From NCBI GenBank assembly GCA_017443895.1, contig JAFSXU010000058.1, positions 1-64,000 on the forward strand: 64,000 bases of DNA, in the 5' to 3' direction. The DNA is from Clostridia bacterium. Its GTDB lineage: Bacteria; Bacillota; Clostridia; UBA1381. The notes beneath the pieces are model-generated. The model was given only the letters and a program-made list of their open reading frames with translations, was not told the DNA's origin and did no database searches. The position numbers and the translations under genes were made by a program. Below, piece by piece: positions 9,926-18,455 of this stretch (position 1 is its first letter; every line of letters starts with the position of its first letter).

Positions 9926-9960
9926 AAAAAAGTATCGGTCAGGATTTAACCGATACTTTT
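9926..9960 (-). terminator. Terminator of the trpB2 gene
   Basis: AAAAGTATCGGT (9928-9939) and ACCGATACTTTT (9949-9960) form a 12-bp stem with a 9-base loop; a T tract follows on the minus strand. It lies between trpB2 and the larC promoter. Confidence 0.85.
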
Positions 9961-9969
9961 ATAAATTCA

Positions 9970-11340
9970 TCAGATTTTTGGAAGATTTGCAATAGATGCC
10001 TTTATATCATCATCTGTTGGGATATAGTCTGTCATTTTACCGTCATGGAAGCTCTCATATGCAACCATATCAAAATACCCTGTGCCTGTAAGACCGAACA
10101 CGATTGTTTTTTCCTCGCCTGTTTCCTTACATTTAAGCGCTTCATCAATCGCACCGCGAATTGCATGTGAGCTTTCAGGTGCAGGTAAAATACCCTCTAC
10201 CCTTGCAAAATATTCTGCCGCTTCAAATACCTGTGTCTGACTGTACGATCTTGCCTCCATTAAGCCGTCATCATAGAGCTGTGATAAAACAGAACTCATA
10301 CCGTGATACCTTAAACCGCCTGCATGGTTAGGTGACGGGATAAAGCTTGAACCCAAGGTATACATTTTAGCAAGCGGGCAAACCATACCTGTATCGCAAA
10401 AGTCATATGCGTAAGTACCTCTTGTAAGGCTTGGGCATGAAGCCGGCTCAACTGCGATAATTCTATAGTCAGCACCGTTCTTAATCTTCTCACCCATAAA
10501 CGGAGCAATAAGTCCGCCGAGGTTACTTCCTCCGCCTGCACAACCGATAATAATATCGGGTTTAATTCCGTATTTATCAAGAGCGGTTTTTGTTTCAAGA
10601 CCGATAACCGACTGATGTAACAATACTTGATTTAAAACACTGCCAAGAACATAGCGATAACCCTCGCTTGACACTGCTTTTTCAACAGCTTCAGAGATTG
10701 CACAGCCAAGACTTCCCGTAGTGCCCGGGTGTGCGGCTAAAATTTTCTTACCAACCTCTGTTTCCATTGACGGCGACGGTGTTACGGACGCGCCATAGGT
10801 GCGCATTACCTCGCGTCTGAACGGCTTTTGTTCATATGATACCTTTACCATATATACCTTACAGTCAAGGTCAAGGTATGAACAAGCCATTGAAAGTGCC
10901 GTTCCCCACTGTCCTGCTCCTGTTTCGGTAGTTACGCCCTTTAAGCCCTGCTTCTTTGCATAGTATGCCTGTGCAATGGCACTGTTTAGCTTATGTGAAC
11001 CGCTTGTGTTATTACCCTCAAATTTATAATAAATCTTTGCAGGTGTGTCAAGCTTTTCCTCTAAGCAATACGCTCTTACCAAAGGTGATGGACGGTACAT
11101 TTTATAGAAATCTCTTATTTCCTGTGGGATTTCAAAATACGCCGTATCATTATCAAGCTCCTGCTTTACAAGCTCTTCACAGAACACTGCGCTAAGCTCC
11201 TGGGCCGTCATAGGCTGATGCGTTGCAGGGTTTAAAAGCGGTGCAGGCTTATTCTTCATATCTGCACGCAGATTATACCATGATTTAGGCATCTCGCTTT
11301 CTTCAAGATAGATTTTGTAGGGGATTTTTGTGTTTTCCAT
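9970..11340 (-). CDS. trpB: Tryptophan synthase beta subunit, TrpB2 type
   Basis: 456-aa PLP enzyme of the TrpB2 subfamily, which condenses indole with L-serine to tryptophan and is usually encoded apart from trpA. The PLP lysine lies in SGSHKLNSA (about residue 112), and the glycine-rich phosphate loop is GCAGGGSNLGG. The N-terminal extension MENTKIPYKIYLEESEMPK and the length of about 450 aa are characteristic of TrpB2 rather than TrpB1. There are no other trp genes nearby, which is common for TrpB2 and suggests indole salvage. The start has AAGGAG at 8 bases. A 5' leader of about 129 bases with a strong hairpin precedes it. Confidence 0.93.
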   Translation of the reverse strand: MENTKIPYKIYLEESEMPKSWYNLRADMKNKPAPLLNPATHQPMTAQELSAVFCEELVKQELDNDTAYFEIPQEIRDFYKMYRPSPLVRAYCLEEKLDTPAKIYYKFEGNNTSGSHKLNSAIAQAYYAKKQGLKGVTTETGAGQWGTALSMACSYLDLDCKVYMVKVSYEQKPFRREVMRTYGASVTPSPSMETEVGKKILAAHPGTTGSLGCAISEAVEKAVSSEGYRYVLGSVLNQVLLHQSVIGLETKTALDKYGIKPDIIIGCAGGGSNLGGLIAPFMGEKIKNGADYRIIAVEPASCPSLTRGTYAYDFCDTGMVCPLAKMYTLGSSFIPSPNHAGGLRYHGMSSVLSQLYDDGLMEARSYSQTQVFEAAEYFARVEGILPAPESSHAIRGAIDEALKCKETGEEKTIVFGLTGTGYFDMVAYESFHDGKMTDYIPTDDDIKASIANLPKI

Positions 11341-11381
11341 AATTTTAACTCCTTTTTATTTTATTTGAGCTAAAACAGAAA

Positions 11382-11409
11382 TACCCTGCGGACAGAAATC
11401 CACAGGGTA
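11382..11409 (-). promoter_or_regulatory. Attenuator-like hairpin in the trpB2 leader
   Basis: In the minus-strand transcript an 11-bp stem (arms 11399-11409 and 11382-11392, one G-U pair, 6-base loop) is followed by UUUCUGUUUU, then the trpB2 ribosome binding site. It sits about 40 bases before the start codon in a leader of about 129 bases. No T-box (no GGUGGNACC-like element) and no Trp-codon leader peptide was found. Confidence 0.5.
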
Positions 11410-11475
11410 GTAATATACTTAAATTGAAAAACCTAATCTGCTCTATTCTGTTCTAATCTCATCTAATCTACAACA

Positions 11476-11504
11476 ATCATAACACATAATGTTTAATATG
11501 TCAA
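11476..11504 (-). promoter_or_regulatory. Promoter of trpB2
   Basis: Minus strand: consensus TTGACA (11499-11504), a 17-bp spacer and TATGAT (11476-11481) with an extended TG one base upstream. The start site near 11469 implies a long untranslated leader. Confidence 0.7.
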
Positions 11505-11525
11505 CACTTTTTTTAAAATTATTTT

Positions 11526-11554
11526 AAAAGGACCGACAAATTGCCGATCCTTTT
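11526..11554 (-). terminator. Terminator after the 761-aa surface protein gene
   Basis: AAAAGGACCGAC (11526-11537) pairs with GCCGATCCTTTT (11543-11554) with G-U pairs. It ends the GH2 / 761-aa operon. Confidence 0.6.
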
Positions 11555-11562
11555 AGTGTACT

Positions 11563-13848
11563 TTATTTGAGTGTTGTCCAGACCATTGTTTCAATAACAT
11601 CTGTTTCGGGGTCAAAATCTGAAGGCAATTCATAATTTGTTGATAATTCAAAATCGCCCAATGCTACCCTGTCGCCAAAGGTTGTAACGGTGCAAACACC
11701 CTTTAGTACACCCTCTGCCGATTTTATTGCTACTATAAACACAACATCGTCGTTATAGTAGAAATTCTTTTCGCCGTAAATCTTTACAATCTTTGTGCCG
11801 TCCTCATTGATACCGATATTGTTAATCTTGAATGTATCGGATGACTGGATTGTAATATTGGCTGTTGATTCTACGCCTGTGCTTGTTTTTGCACGGACTG
11901 TTATAGTCTGCGGTTTAACTATTGCAGATGTTGTTACAAGTCCACTATCACTTATTGTGATAGTGTCGTCTAAAATTGGCAATCCGTCACTGTCAAGCAC
12001 TGACCATGTAAAGTCTGAATATGCACTTCCAAGCGATAGGCCGCATCGTGAGGCAGTCGCTTCAAACTGCGCTGTCGCACCTGCCGACATATAGTTACCC
12101 GGTGCGGTTACGGATATTGAATCAGCTATAACAGTTGAAATTTTGAGATTGTCTATCTTAAGACCTGTTGTAAATACTATTTTACCGTAGTTCTTATCAT
12201 TTCTTCTGTTACAGTTTGCCATAGTCTTTACAAGACTCTTATTACCGTTATCATCGTACTTGTATACATTATAACCTGATGTATTACCGCTAAGATATAC
12301 AAATTCTATATGATACCATGCATCAAAATCTGCATTTGCAATAACTGTATCCCACTTACTACCACCTGTCTGCTGAGCAATATTTGAGCCATGAACTCTG
12401 ATATTTGAGTTTTCTGAGCCATTGTTATTAAACAATGTAAGACCATGACCTTCAACACCGTCAAATTTAATATCTGCCTCTGTCAAAACATAGCTTGACT
12501 GGTCGCCAAAACCGTATGTAATATTATCCGATGTCAATAATGCATTTGAGCCGTCCCATGACGGTGTAAGAGATGTATTTGTGATTACCTCCTCACATGC
12601 ACTGTATGACAATACATTTTCCTTTTGCGAATCAGCCCACGCAATCGATACAGGTACGCCGTTTGAAATCTTACCGCTCTTTGACATTGCTTTTAGTGTA
12701 ATATCCTGTGCGATAACGCTCTCATCAACCGTTAAAACTCCGTCTGAAACAGTCATAAATTTGTTAGCGTTTTTGATTATTCCGCTTGCATCATATACTG
12801 CCCATACAACATCAGAAGATGTTAAAGTGTTTGTTACATCAACACCGTCCTTTGCGGCGGTATATGAATATGTTGCGCTCTTTCCTGCTTTTACTGTTGC
12901 AGGACCTGTAATATTGATAGTATCAAACTTTTCATTGTCTGTTTGGACTGCATTGATTTTAACCTGCTTAGTACCAACCAATGTCTTATCGCCAAAGGTC
13001 GCCGTTGCACGAACTGTTACAGTCTGTGACGGTGCGTCAATATTCGCCGATAATATACCGCTCGTTGAAATAGTTACACCGTCGGTAACAGGATTTTCAT
13101 TTGCCTCATCATATACAGACCAAGAAACAGAATATTTTGTATACTCAACATTCTGGCGTGTCATTGTATAGTCAAATGCATTGTTCGTACCTGCGTTCAT
13201 TTCATCAGCTAATGATGTCAATGTAATAGTATCGGGCTTTAGAGCAATAAGCTTTATATTGTCAACTGTGGCGTTTTGCACGCCGATACCGTTAAATGTT
13301 CTGTTCTCTGATGAGATGTTTCTGAAACTCAAATTCTTCGTTTCCTGAACAAGAGTTTTAGCCCCATCTACATACTTATACAATCTGCCTGTTGTATACT
13401 GGGTACCCTGTCCTGTTTTACCCTCAACTTCAAAGGTATACCAATCGCCTACAGTCATTGCACCAAGTTGCTGTTTTGATGAACTGCCTGTATCGGTGGT
13501 AAGCTGTCCGTTTGTATATTTTAGAGTTAAACCAACCTTATTTACAGTTGTGGTTGTTGAATTTTTGTACATCGGAGTTTCAATATATCCGCTTTCATTG
13601 GTAAAATTAAAGTCAAATGATAAGAAAAACTCCTTTGTAGTATCAAGGCTTGTAACCACAAGTCTGTTTAAGTCAGTGCCGACAACCATTGCAGGAGTAC
13701 CGTCAACGCCTGTACCTGTACCGTCATCAAATGTAAGGTTTTGGTCTACAATATCGTAGCTTGATGCAGTGTAGTCGGCAAAAGCTGTTAAGCCCGCACT
13801 CGTTACAAGGAGTGCGCCTGTTATAATTAAAGATATTATTTTTTTCAT
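11563..13848 (-). CDS. Secreted 761-aa Ig-like / lectin-like surface protein
   Basis: Signal peptide at 1-24 (MKKIISLIITGALLVTSAGLTAFA) after an AAGGAGG site. Two concanavalin-like segments (about 30-205 and 425-555; each reads like a LamG-type fold with W-Y-FEVEG or W-YHIEFVY strands) alternate with three Ig-like repeats of the kind TVTVRA-A-FGDKTLVGT-Q. The last ~75 residues are a form of the C-terminal module shared with three other secreted proteins here, ending ETMVWTTLK. No catalytic motif was recognised. It starts 13 bp after the GH2 gene and is probably co-transcribed with it, so a carbohydrate-binding or scaffolding role on the same substrate is a reasonable inference. Confidence 0.75.
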   Translation of the reverse strand: MKKIISLIITGALLVTSAGLTAFADYTASSYDIVDQNLTFDDGTGTGVDGTPAMVVGTDLNRLVVTSLDTTKEFFLSFDFNFTNESGYIETPMYKNSTTTTVNKVGLTLKYTNGQLTTDTGSSSKQQLGAMTVGDWYTFEVEGKTGQGTQYTTGRLYKYVDGAKTLVQETKNLSFRNISSENRTFNGIGVQNATVDNIKLIALKPDTITLTSLADEMNAGTNNAFDYTMTRQNVEYTKYSVSWSVYDEANENPVTDGVTISTSGILSANIDAPSQTVTVRATATFGDKTLVGTKQVKINAVQTDNEKFDTINITGPATVKAGKSATYSYTAAKDGVDVTNTLTSSDVVWAVYDASGIIKNANKFMTVSDGVLTVDESVIAQDITLKAMSKSGKISNGVPVSIAWADSQKENVLSYSACEEVITNTSLTPSWDGSNALLTSDNITYGFGDQSSYVLTEADIKFDGVEGHGLTLFNNNGSENSNIRVHGSNIAQQTGGSKWDTVIANADFDAWYHIEFVYLSGNTSGYNVYKYDDNGNKSLVKTMANCNRRNDKNYGKIVFTTGLKIDNLKISTVIADSISVTAPGNYMSAGATAQFEATASRCGLSLGSAYSDFTWSVLDSDGLPILDDTITISDSGLVTTSAIVKPQTITVRAKTSTGVESTANITIQSSDTFKINNIGINEDGTKIVKIYGEKNFYYNDDVVFIVAIKSAEGVLKGVCTVTTFGDRVALGDFELSTNYELPSDFDPETDVIETMVWTTLK

Positions 13849-13861
13849 TTCAGTGCCCTCC

Positions 13862-16800
13862 TTACTGTGCTACCGTGATATTTACAACCTGATCGGCTGT
13901 GTTCTTTGAATAAGAGATACCCAAAGCTGATAACATCTTCTCAATATTGGCTATAAATACACCGTTTGTAATTCTCGGATAGTCAACACACTCATCAGGA
14001 ACATCGTTTGTATACATCTGATTTATGTTTTCAATATACTTATGAACATTACCGCCCTGTGTAACTGTCAAGATTGCGCTGTCTCCGGAATCGTCATATA
14101 CATAGCTAAAGCTTGTATCGCCAGCCTCCTGTACAGCCTTTAAGATATCAACCATAGGTCCGAATAATGTATCCATTGTACCTAAGTAAGTCTTACCCTC
14201 TGTTACAAGTGGCTCGTCGTTTACTGTAACGCTATAGTATACAGTATCATCAACTGTTTCAACCGTCTTTACATTTGCCCAGCTTATAAATCCCTTCTTT
14301 AACATTAACGGCTTCATCTGAGGAACATTAACCGTTACAGGTGCTTCTTTTGCACCCGGTGCCAAAATTGACGGCATAGCCAATGTAAGTCCGCCTGTCT
14401 CCTCAACAGCTTCAGATGTGATTGATGTTGAAACTGCCGGAATACCGTCCATTGATGCGGATAATGTGAATGTACCTGCTTTTCTTGTTGAACGGATAAA
14501 TATTCTGTTTGTACCGTTCTCTGCATATACATAGTTCTTGCCTATAGTTGATGTGCCTGACTTATCTCCACCGAAGTAGTTTGAAAGTCCTGCGGTTGCA
14601 GTTGTGTTCTGATAACAGTTTGCACCTGAACCGCTGTTATATCCGCCAAGATACTGACCTTCACCTGAATATGTGAAATTGATCTTGTCATAATTAAGAG
14701 CGCAAACATTTCCGTTCTTGTCTATTACTTCAACATCTACATACGCAATATCCGCACCGTCTGCTCGCCAGTCGGTTGTTGCATTGCCGCTTTGATCTTC
14801 TTTTACTGCGGTATGCGGTGTAAGTCTTAGTGATACTGCATCATATGTTCTTGCAATCTCGTCTGTTGCTACAAGCTCGTCACGGCCGTTATATGCCTTT
14901 GCAATAACTCCGTCACCAACTGTTATATCAATATTATTAAACTCATATATAAAGCTGTTTGAAGGTGATGTATCTGTTCCGATAAGAGTTTCATTATCGC
15001 CGTCAAGCCTGTACAGTTCAACCTTTGAAACAGCAACCGAACCTACAACATATACTGTCTTGTTATACGGATCACGCTTATACTTCTTTGTAGTATCGTA
15101 CAATTCATATGAATGTGTACCGTCAATCTCTACCTGATTTGTTCCGTAATAGTTATATGTATCATCATTAAGCTCAGGATATGACCAGTGACCTACAATA
15201 TGCACCTGTGCATCAGATGCCTGTGCAACCTTTGTTGTATAGAAGGACTCCTTTGTCTGACGGACAGGGTCAACTCTACCTGATGTACGACAGTTTTCCG
15301 TTCCTGTGTTTCTTGTGTGCATGTTAGAGTCTGACCATACCATCATAGCGGCTGCACTGTAAATGCTGTTACCGGAGCCTGCACGGTTTGAATAGTAATC
15401 ATTGTATTCCTTTAACACATTGATTGCATTATCCTCAGAGGTCTCGTTCCATACATCGTAGCCGTCTGATTTTCCACCCTTTGAAATGAACTTGTTTACA
15501 TAGTCAAAGTCAGGCGGTGAATATCTGTCCCAAACTCGTCTCGGTGCCTCGTTACGGGCATACTCTGTTTCCATAATAGGTCCGTAAATTCCGTTTGCCT
15601 TCATTGCGGCAATTGCACCCTTGTCAGTTGTACCGCCGTACATTGTACCGGCATAGTTATTTTCATAGTTTAACTGATCTGCACCTGTGGTTGATCTTGC
15701 ACCGATAAATCTCATACCGTAAGGGTCAACAAGATCATAAATTCTCTTCATATCATCAGCATTAGCCTTAGAGCCTACAGAGGAGTTACCTGTCTCCCAG
15801 AATACAACAGATGGGCTGTTTCTAAAATATATCATTGCATCACGCATTGCCTCAGTTCTCTGCGACCAGTTTCTGCCCTCAAGACCTGTACCTTCCTTAT
15901 CACCTGCCGGACATACAACCGCAACACCGTAACGGTCTGACGATCTTACCTCGGCAGGCTTTGGAGCTACATGCATCCAACGAATGAAGTTAGAATTATT
16001 CTCCTTTAATAAAGCCATATCATAGTCCTGCAACCAATCTGTTGCAACACCGATTACTGCCCATTCGTTTGTTGAACGCTGTGCATAACCGGGCATCCAT
16101 ACAGCCTTATCGTTAATCATAATACCTGTATCTTTGTTATAGCTTATCTTTCTGAAGCCTGTGTCCTTTTTCTGAACATCAATAACATTTCCGTTATCAT
16201 CCTTTAAGATTGTGTATACGGTGTATAAATACGGATCGTCTGTTGTCCAAAAACGCATATCGGACGCATTGTATGAAGCCTTGATATGTGTTACATCAAC
16301 AGTATTAACCTTTGTTAAGCCCTGCGGAGTAGTAAGATTTTCCTCGTCATATACATCACTCTCAACTGCGGTTTCAAATGTAACACCTGCATCTGTTGCG
16401 GTCTTAACCTGTGTTGCAGGACTTGAGAATGTATACTTTAAGTTTCCGTCTCCGTCTACAACCGCAACATCAAGTGTATAGCTTCCGTCTTTGCCGCTCT
16501 CGTTTCTTACCTCTGCATCAACAGTAATTGTTGCAGTTTTTGCTTTTATGTCAAAATTATCCGCATAGATATAGTTACCGGTTGTTTTTAGGTTATTATA
16601 AAGCGGTCTTGTCTGATAAACCTTGCCCGATACATGCAAATATGCATCATATACAAGACCGATTTGAGGCTCGTTAAAGTCCTTTGTATTCCATACATAC
16701 TGCCGTCCACTGCCCACTGTTGTTTTGTAGTTATCAGGTGTGTATGATGAGCCCCATTCCTCGCCAGGAACTGTCTCATATGGAATTCTGCCTGTTGTGC

Positions 16801-17359
16801 CTCTTGCTGTTGCACCATCGTTACATATTGCAATTACAGCCTGTGAACCCGGTGTTACATACGGTGTTAAATCAAAGCCCATTGCGGTAATTCCGGCCTC
16901 ATAATAGCCGACCTTCTCGCCATTACACCATACATATGCCGACTGACGAATACCCTCAAGCTCAAATATAAACTTATCGCCTTCGGGAACAGTTATCGTC
17001 TTTCTGTACAAAAGCACACTTCTGTAACCACCGCCTGCGTCATAGTTTGCGGCATTAAACGAGTTTGTGCCACCGCCTATACCGTGAGGGATAGATACTG
17101 TTTCCCAATCGGAATCGTCATAGTCCACATCATAGAATTTTTTTCCGTTCTTGTCAGCCTTTGCCATTGCACTCTGAATATCTACTGTAGTATTCGTATC
17201 GTAGAATTTCCAGTCAAGGTTCATATTGTATGTAACAGTTGTAGACTCGGGCGCAGTGTACTTTTCACCTATACCCGTATCATCAGCCAAAACATACATT
17301 GTTCCAAACATCTGCATAAGCATAATCAATGAAACAACCGCTGAAATAATTTTTTTCAT
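13862..17359 (-). CDS. Secreted glycoside hydrolase family 2-like protein with altered acid/base site
   Basis: 1165-aa secreted protein with a signal peptide at 1-25. It has the GH2 order: sugar-binding domain (W-VSIPHGIGGG; WCNGEKVGYYEAG), Ig-like domain (MRFWTTDDPYLYTV), TIM barrel (MPGYAQRSTNEWAVIG, WMHVAPKP), then Ig-like domains and a C-terminal region resembling a degenerate copper-amine-oxidase-N-like stalk. The nucleophile is probably the Glu of METEYA near residue 598. At the usual acid/base position, where GH2 enzymes have Asn-Glu, the sequence reads FWETGNSSVG (near 524), so the Glu appears to be Ser. It may be inactive, use another acid, or belong to a divergent subgroup. Beta-galactosidase/glucuronidase-type action on pectin side chains is a guess. 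It heads an operon with the 761-aa protein and is divergent from an AraC gene. Confidence 0.8.
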   Translation of the reverse strand: MKKIISAVVSLIMLMQMFGTMYVLADDTGIGEKYTAPESTTVTYNMNLDWKFYDTNTTVDIQSAMAKADKNGKKFYDVDYDDSDWETVSIPHGIGGGTNSFNAANYDAGGGYRSVLLYRKTITVPEGDKFIFELEGIRQSAYVWCNGEKVGYYEAGITAMGFDLTPYVTPGSQAVIAICNDGATARGTTGRIPYETVPGEEWGSSYTPDNYKTTVGSGRQYVWNTKDFNEPQIGLVYDAYLHVSGKVYQTRPLYNNLKTTGNYIYADNFDIKAKTATITVDAEVRNESGKDGSYTLDVAVVDGDGNLKYTFSSPATQVKTATDAGVTFETAVESDVYDEENLTTPQGLTKVNTVDVTHIKASYNASDMRFWTTDDPYLYTVYTILKDDNGNVIDVQKKDTGFRKISYNKDTGIMINDKAVWMPGYAQRSTNEWAVIGVATDWLQDYDMALLKENNSNFIRWMHVAPKPAEVRSSDRYGVAVVCPAGDKEGTGLEGRNWSQRTEAMRDAMIYFRNSPSVVFWETGNSSVGSKANADDMKRIYDLVDPYGMRFIGARSTTGADQLNYENNYAGTMYGGTTDKGAIAAMKANGIYGPIMETEYARNEAPRRVWDRYSPPDFDYVNKFISKGGKSDGYDVWNETSEDNAINVLKEYNDYYSNRAGSGNSIYSAAAMMVWSDSNMHTRNTGTENCRTSGRVDPVRQTKESFYTTKVAQASDAQVHIVGHWSYPELNDDTYNYYGTNQVEIDGTHSYELYDTTKKYKRDPYNKTVYVVGSVAVSKVELYRLDGDNETLIGTDTSPSNSFIYEFNNIDITVGDGVIAKAYNGRDELVATDEIARTYDAVSLRLTPHTAVKEDQSGNATTDWRADGADIAYVDVEVIDKNGNVCALNYDKINFTYSGEGQYLGGYNSGSGANCYQNTTATAGLSNYFGGDKSGTSTIGKNYVYAENGTNRIFIRSTRKAGTFTLSASMDGIPAVSTSITSEAVEETGGLTLAMPSILAPGAKEAPVTVNVPQMKPLMLKKGFISWANVKTVETVDDTVYYSVTVNDEPLVTEGKTYLGTMDTLFGPMVDILKAVQEAGDTSFSYVYDDSGDSAILTVTQGGNVHKYIENINQMYTNDVPDECVDYPRITNGVFIANIEKMLSALGISYSKNTADQVVNITVAQ

Positions 17360-17390
17360 TTTTTTAATCTCTCCTTCCTTTTAGTAAGCA

Positions 17391-17474
17391 CATAAATTAT
17401 CCCAATTAAACAATAATTGCATTATTTTATGGACACAAAATAACTAAATTTAAGTTCCATGACGATAATTTATG
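17391..17474. promoter_or_regulatory. Inverted repeat, possible operator between GH2 and AraC genes
   Basis: CATAAATTATC (17391-17401) and its exact reverse complement GATAATTTATG (17464-17474) lie 73 bp apart centre to centre, about seven helical turns, in the 248-bp divergent intergenic region. They could be paired half-sites for the neighbouring AraC protein acting through a loop. AT-rich chance matches cannot be excluded. Confidence 0.35.
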
Positions 17475-17549
17475 CAAAACTCACAATTGTACATTTAATA
17501 TTTTAACACATTTTCACTCTTTTGCACATTGTTTTAATTGCTAAAAGTA

Positions 17550-17577
17550 TTGCAAATATTGCTATTTTTGATATAAT
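17550..17577 (+). promoter_or_regulatory. Promoter of the second AraC regulator
   Basis: TTGCAA (17550-17555), a 16-bp spacer, and TATAAT (17572-17577) with an extended TG motif just upstream. AAGGAGG follows at 17592-17598. Confidence 0.55.
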
Positions 17578-17607
17578 AATTATACAGATATAAGGAGGTT
17601 AAACATT

Positions 17608-18438
17608 ATGGCGATAATTTCCGTACGGCGACCGCACTATATGTATAGCTATGATAAGTTTCAGCCTGTAAATTTTGCATTTCATATGCACCAGTATTAT
17701 GAAATATTATATTTTGTAAAGGGCAATGCCAAATATGTTATTGAGAACAAGGAATTTGATATAGACGAGGGTGATGTGTTTATGACTCGTCCAAACGAGC
17801 TTCACACTATAATTTTCAGTTCAAATTCAATATATGAACGGCACTTTGTCCAGTTTGATGATGACTTTTTAAAAAGCCTTTCCCCCACTGTATATGAACG
17901 GGCAAATAATGTATTTTTTACTAATAAAATAAGCCGTGATGCAGTAAAGCAATATGGAATTGATAAGTTGTTTGAAGATATATCCGTATGTATGAGTAAA
18001 AAAAATGTCGAGTGGGATTTGCTTGCCAAAACATATATTGCGCAAATGCTTGTTGCAATTTGTAACATATATAATGCAAATGAATATACAACGAGTGTAT
18101 CATCAAAAAAAATAACGCTGATTAAACAATACTTAAATTCACATTTTACAGACGACTTTTCACTGCAAAAAATTGCCGGTGAAATGTTTATGAACAAATA
18201 TTATATGTGCCATATATTCAAAGAAGATGTTGGAATGACGATAAAGGAATATATTGAAACGCTTCGGTTTACATATGCTTTAAGGCTACACTATGAGGGC
18301 AAAAAGCTTTCAGATATTGCTTTAATGTGTGGATACAGTGATTATTCACTGTTTTATAAGAATTTTACAAAACACAGTAACGGCGTTTCTCCGACTGAAT
18401 TTTTTAAAAGCAACAACAGAACACCGCTTTCAATCTAA
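17608..18438 (+). CDS. AraC-family transcriptional regulator (cupin + HTH)
   Basis: 276-aa regulator. N-terminal cupin domain (FHMHQYYEILYFVKGNAKYV, then a DEGDVFMTRPNELH strand) and C-terminal double HTH (LQKIAGEMFMNKYYMCHIFK; IALMCGYSDYSLFYKNF; closing GVSPTEFFK). The ATG has AAGGAGG at 9 bases. It is divergent from the GH2 / 761-aa operon, mirroring the araC-SASA/GH95 pair at 7.8 kb, so it is the likely activator of that operon. The sugar signal is unknown. Confidence 0.9.
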   Translation: MAIISVRRPHYMYSYDKFQPVNFAFHMHQYYEILYFVKGNAKYVIENKEFDIDEGDVFMTRPNELHTIIFSSNSIYERHFVQFDDDFLKSLSPTVYERANNVFFTNKISRDAVKQYGIDKLFEDISVCMSKKNVEWDLLAKTYIAQMLVAICNIYNANEYTTSVSSKKITLIKQYLNSHFTDDFSLQKIAGEMFMNKYYMCHIFKEDVGMTIKEYIETLRFTYALRLHYEGKKLSDIALMCGYSDYSLFYKNFTKHSNGVSPTEFFKSNNRTPLSI

Positions 18439-18455
18439 CGAAGGCGGTGTTTTGT
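18420..18455. terminator. Terminator overlapping the end of the second araC
   Basis: AACACCGCTTTC (18420-18431) pairs with GAAGGCGGTGTT (18440-18451) with one G-T, followed by TTGTT on the plus strand. The araC stop codon is in the loop; the convergent flavodiiron-like gene stops at 18455. Confidence 0.75.

Noticed and set aside
11341-11469. T-box or Trp leader peptide for trpB2
   Set aside because: No T-box bulge sequence and no run of Trp codons; only the hairpin is supported.
12581-13171. 196-aa plus-strand frame inside the 761-aa surface protein gene
   Set aside because: Antisense shadow with Val/Thr-rich low-complexity translation of repeated Ig-like coding sequence.
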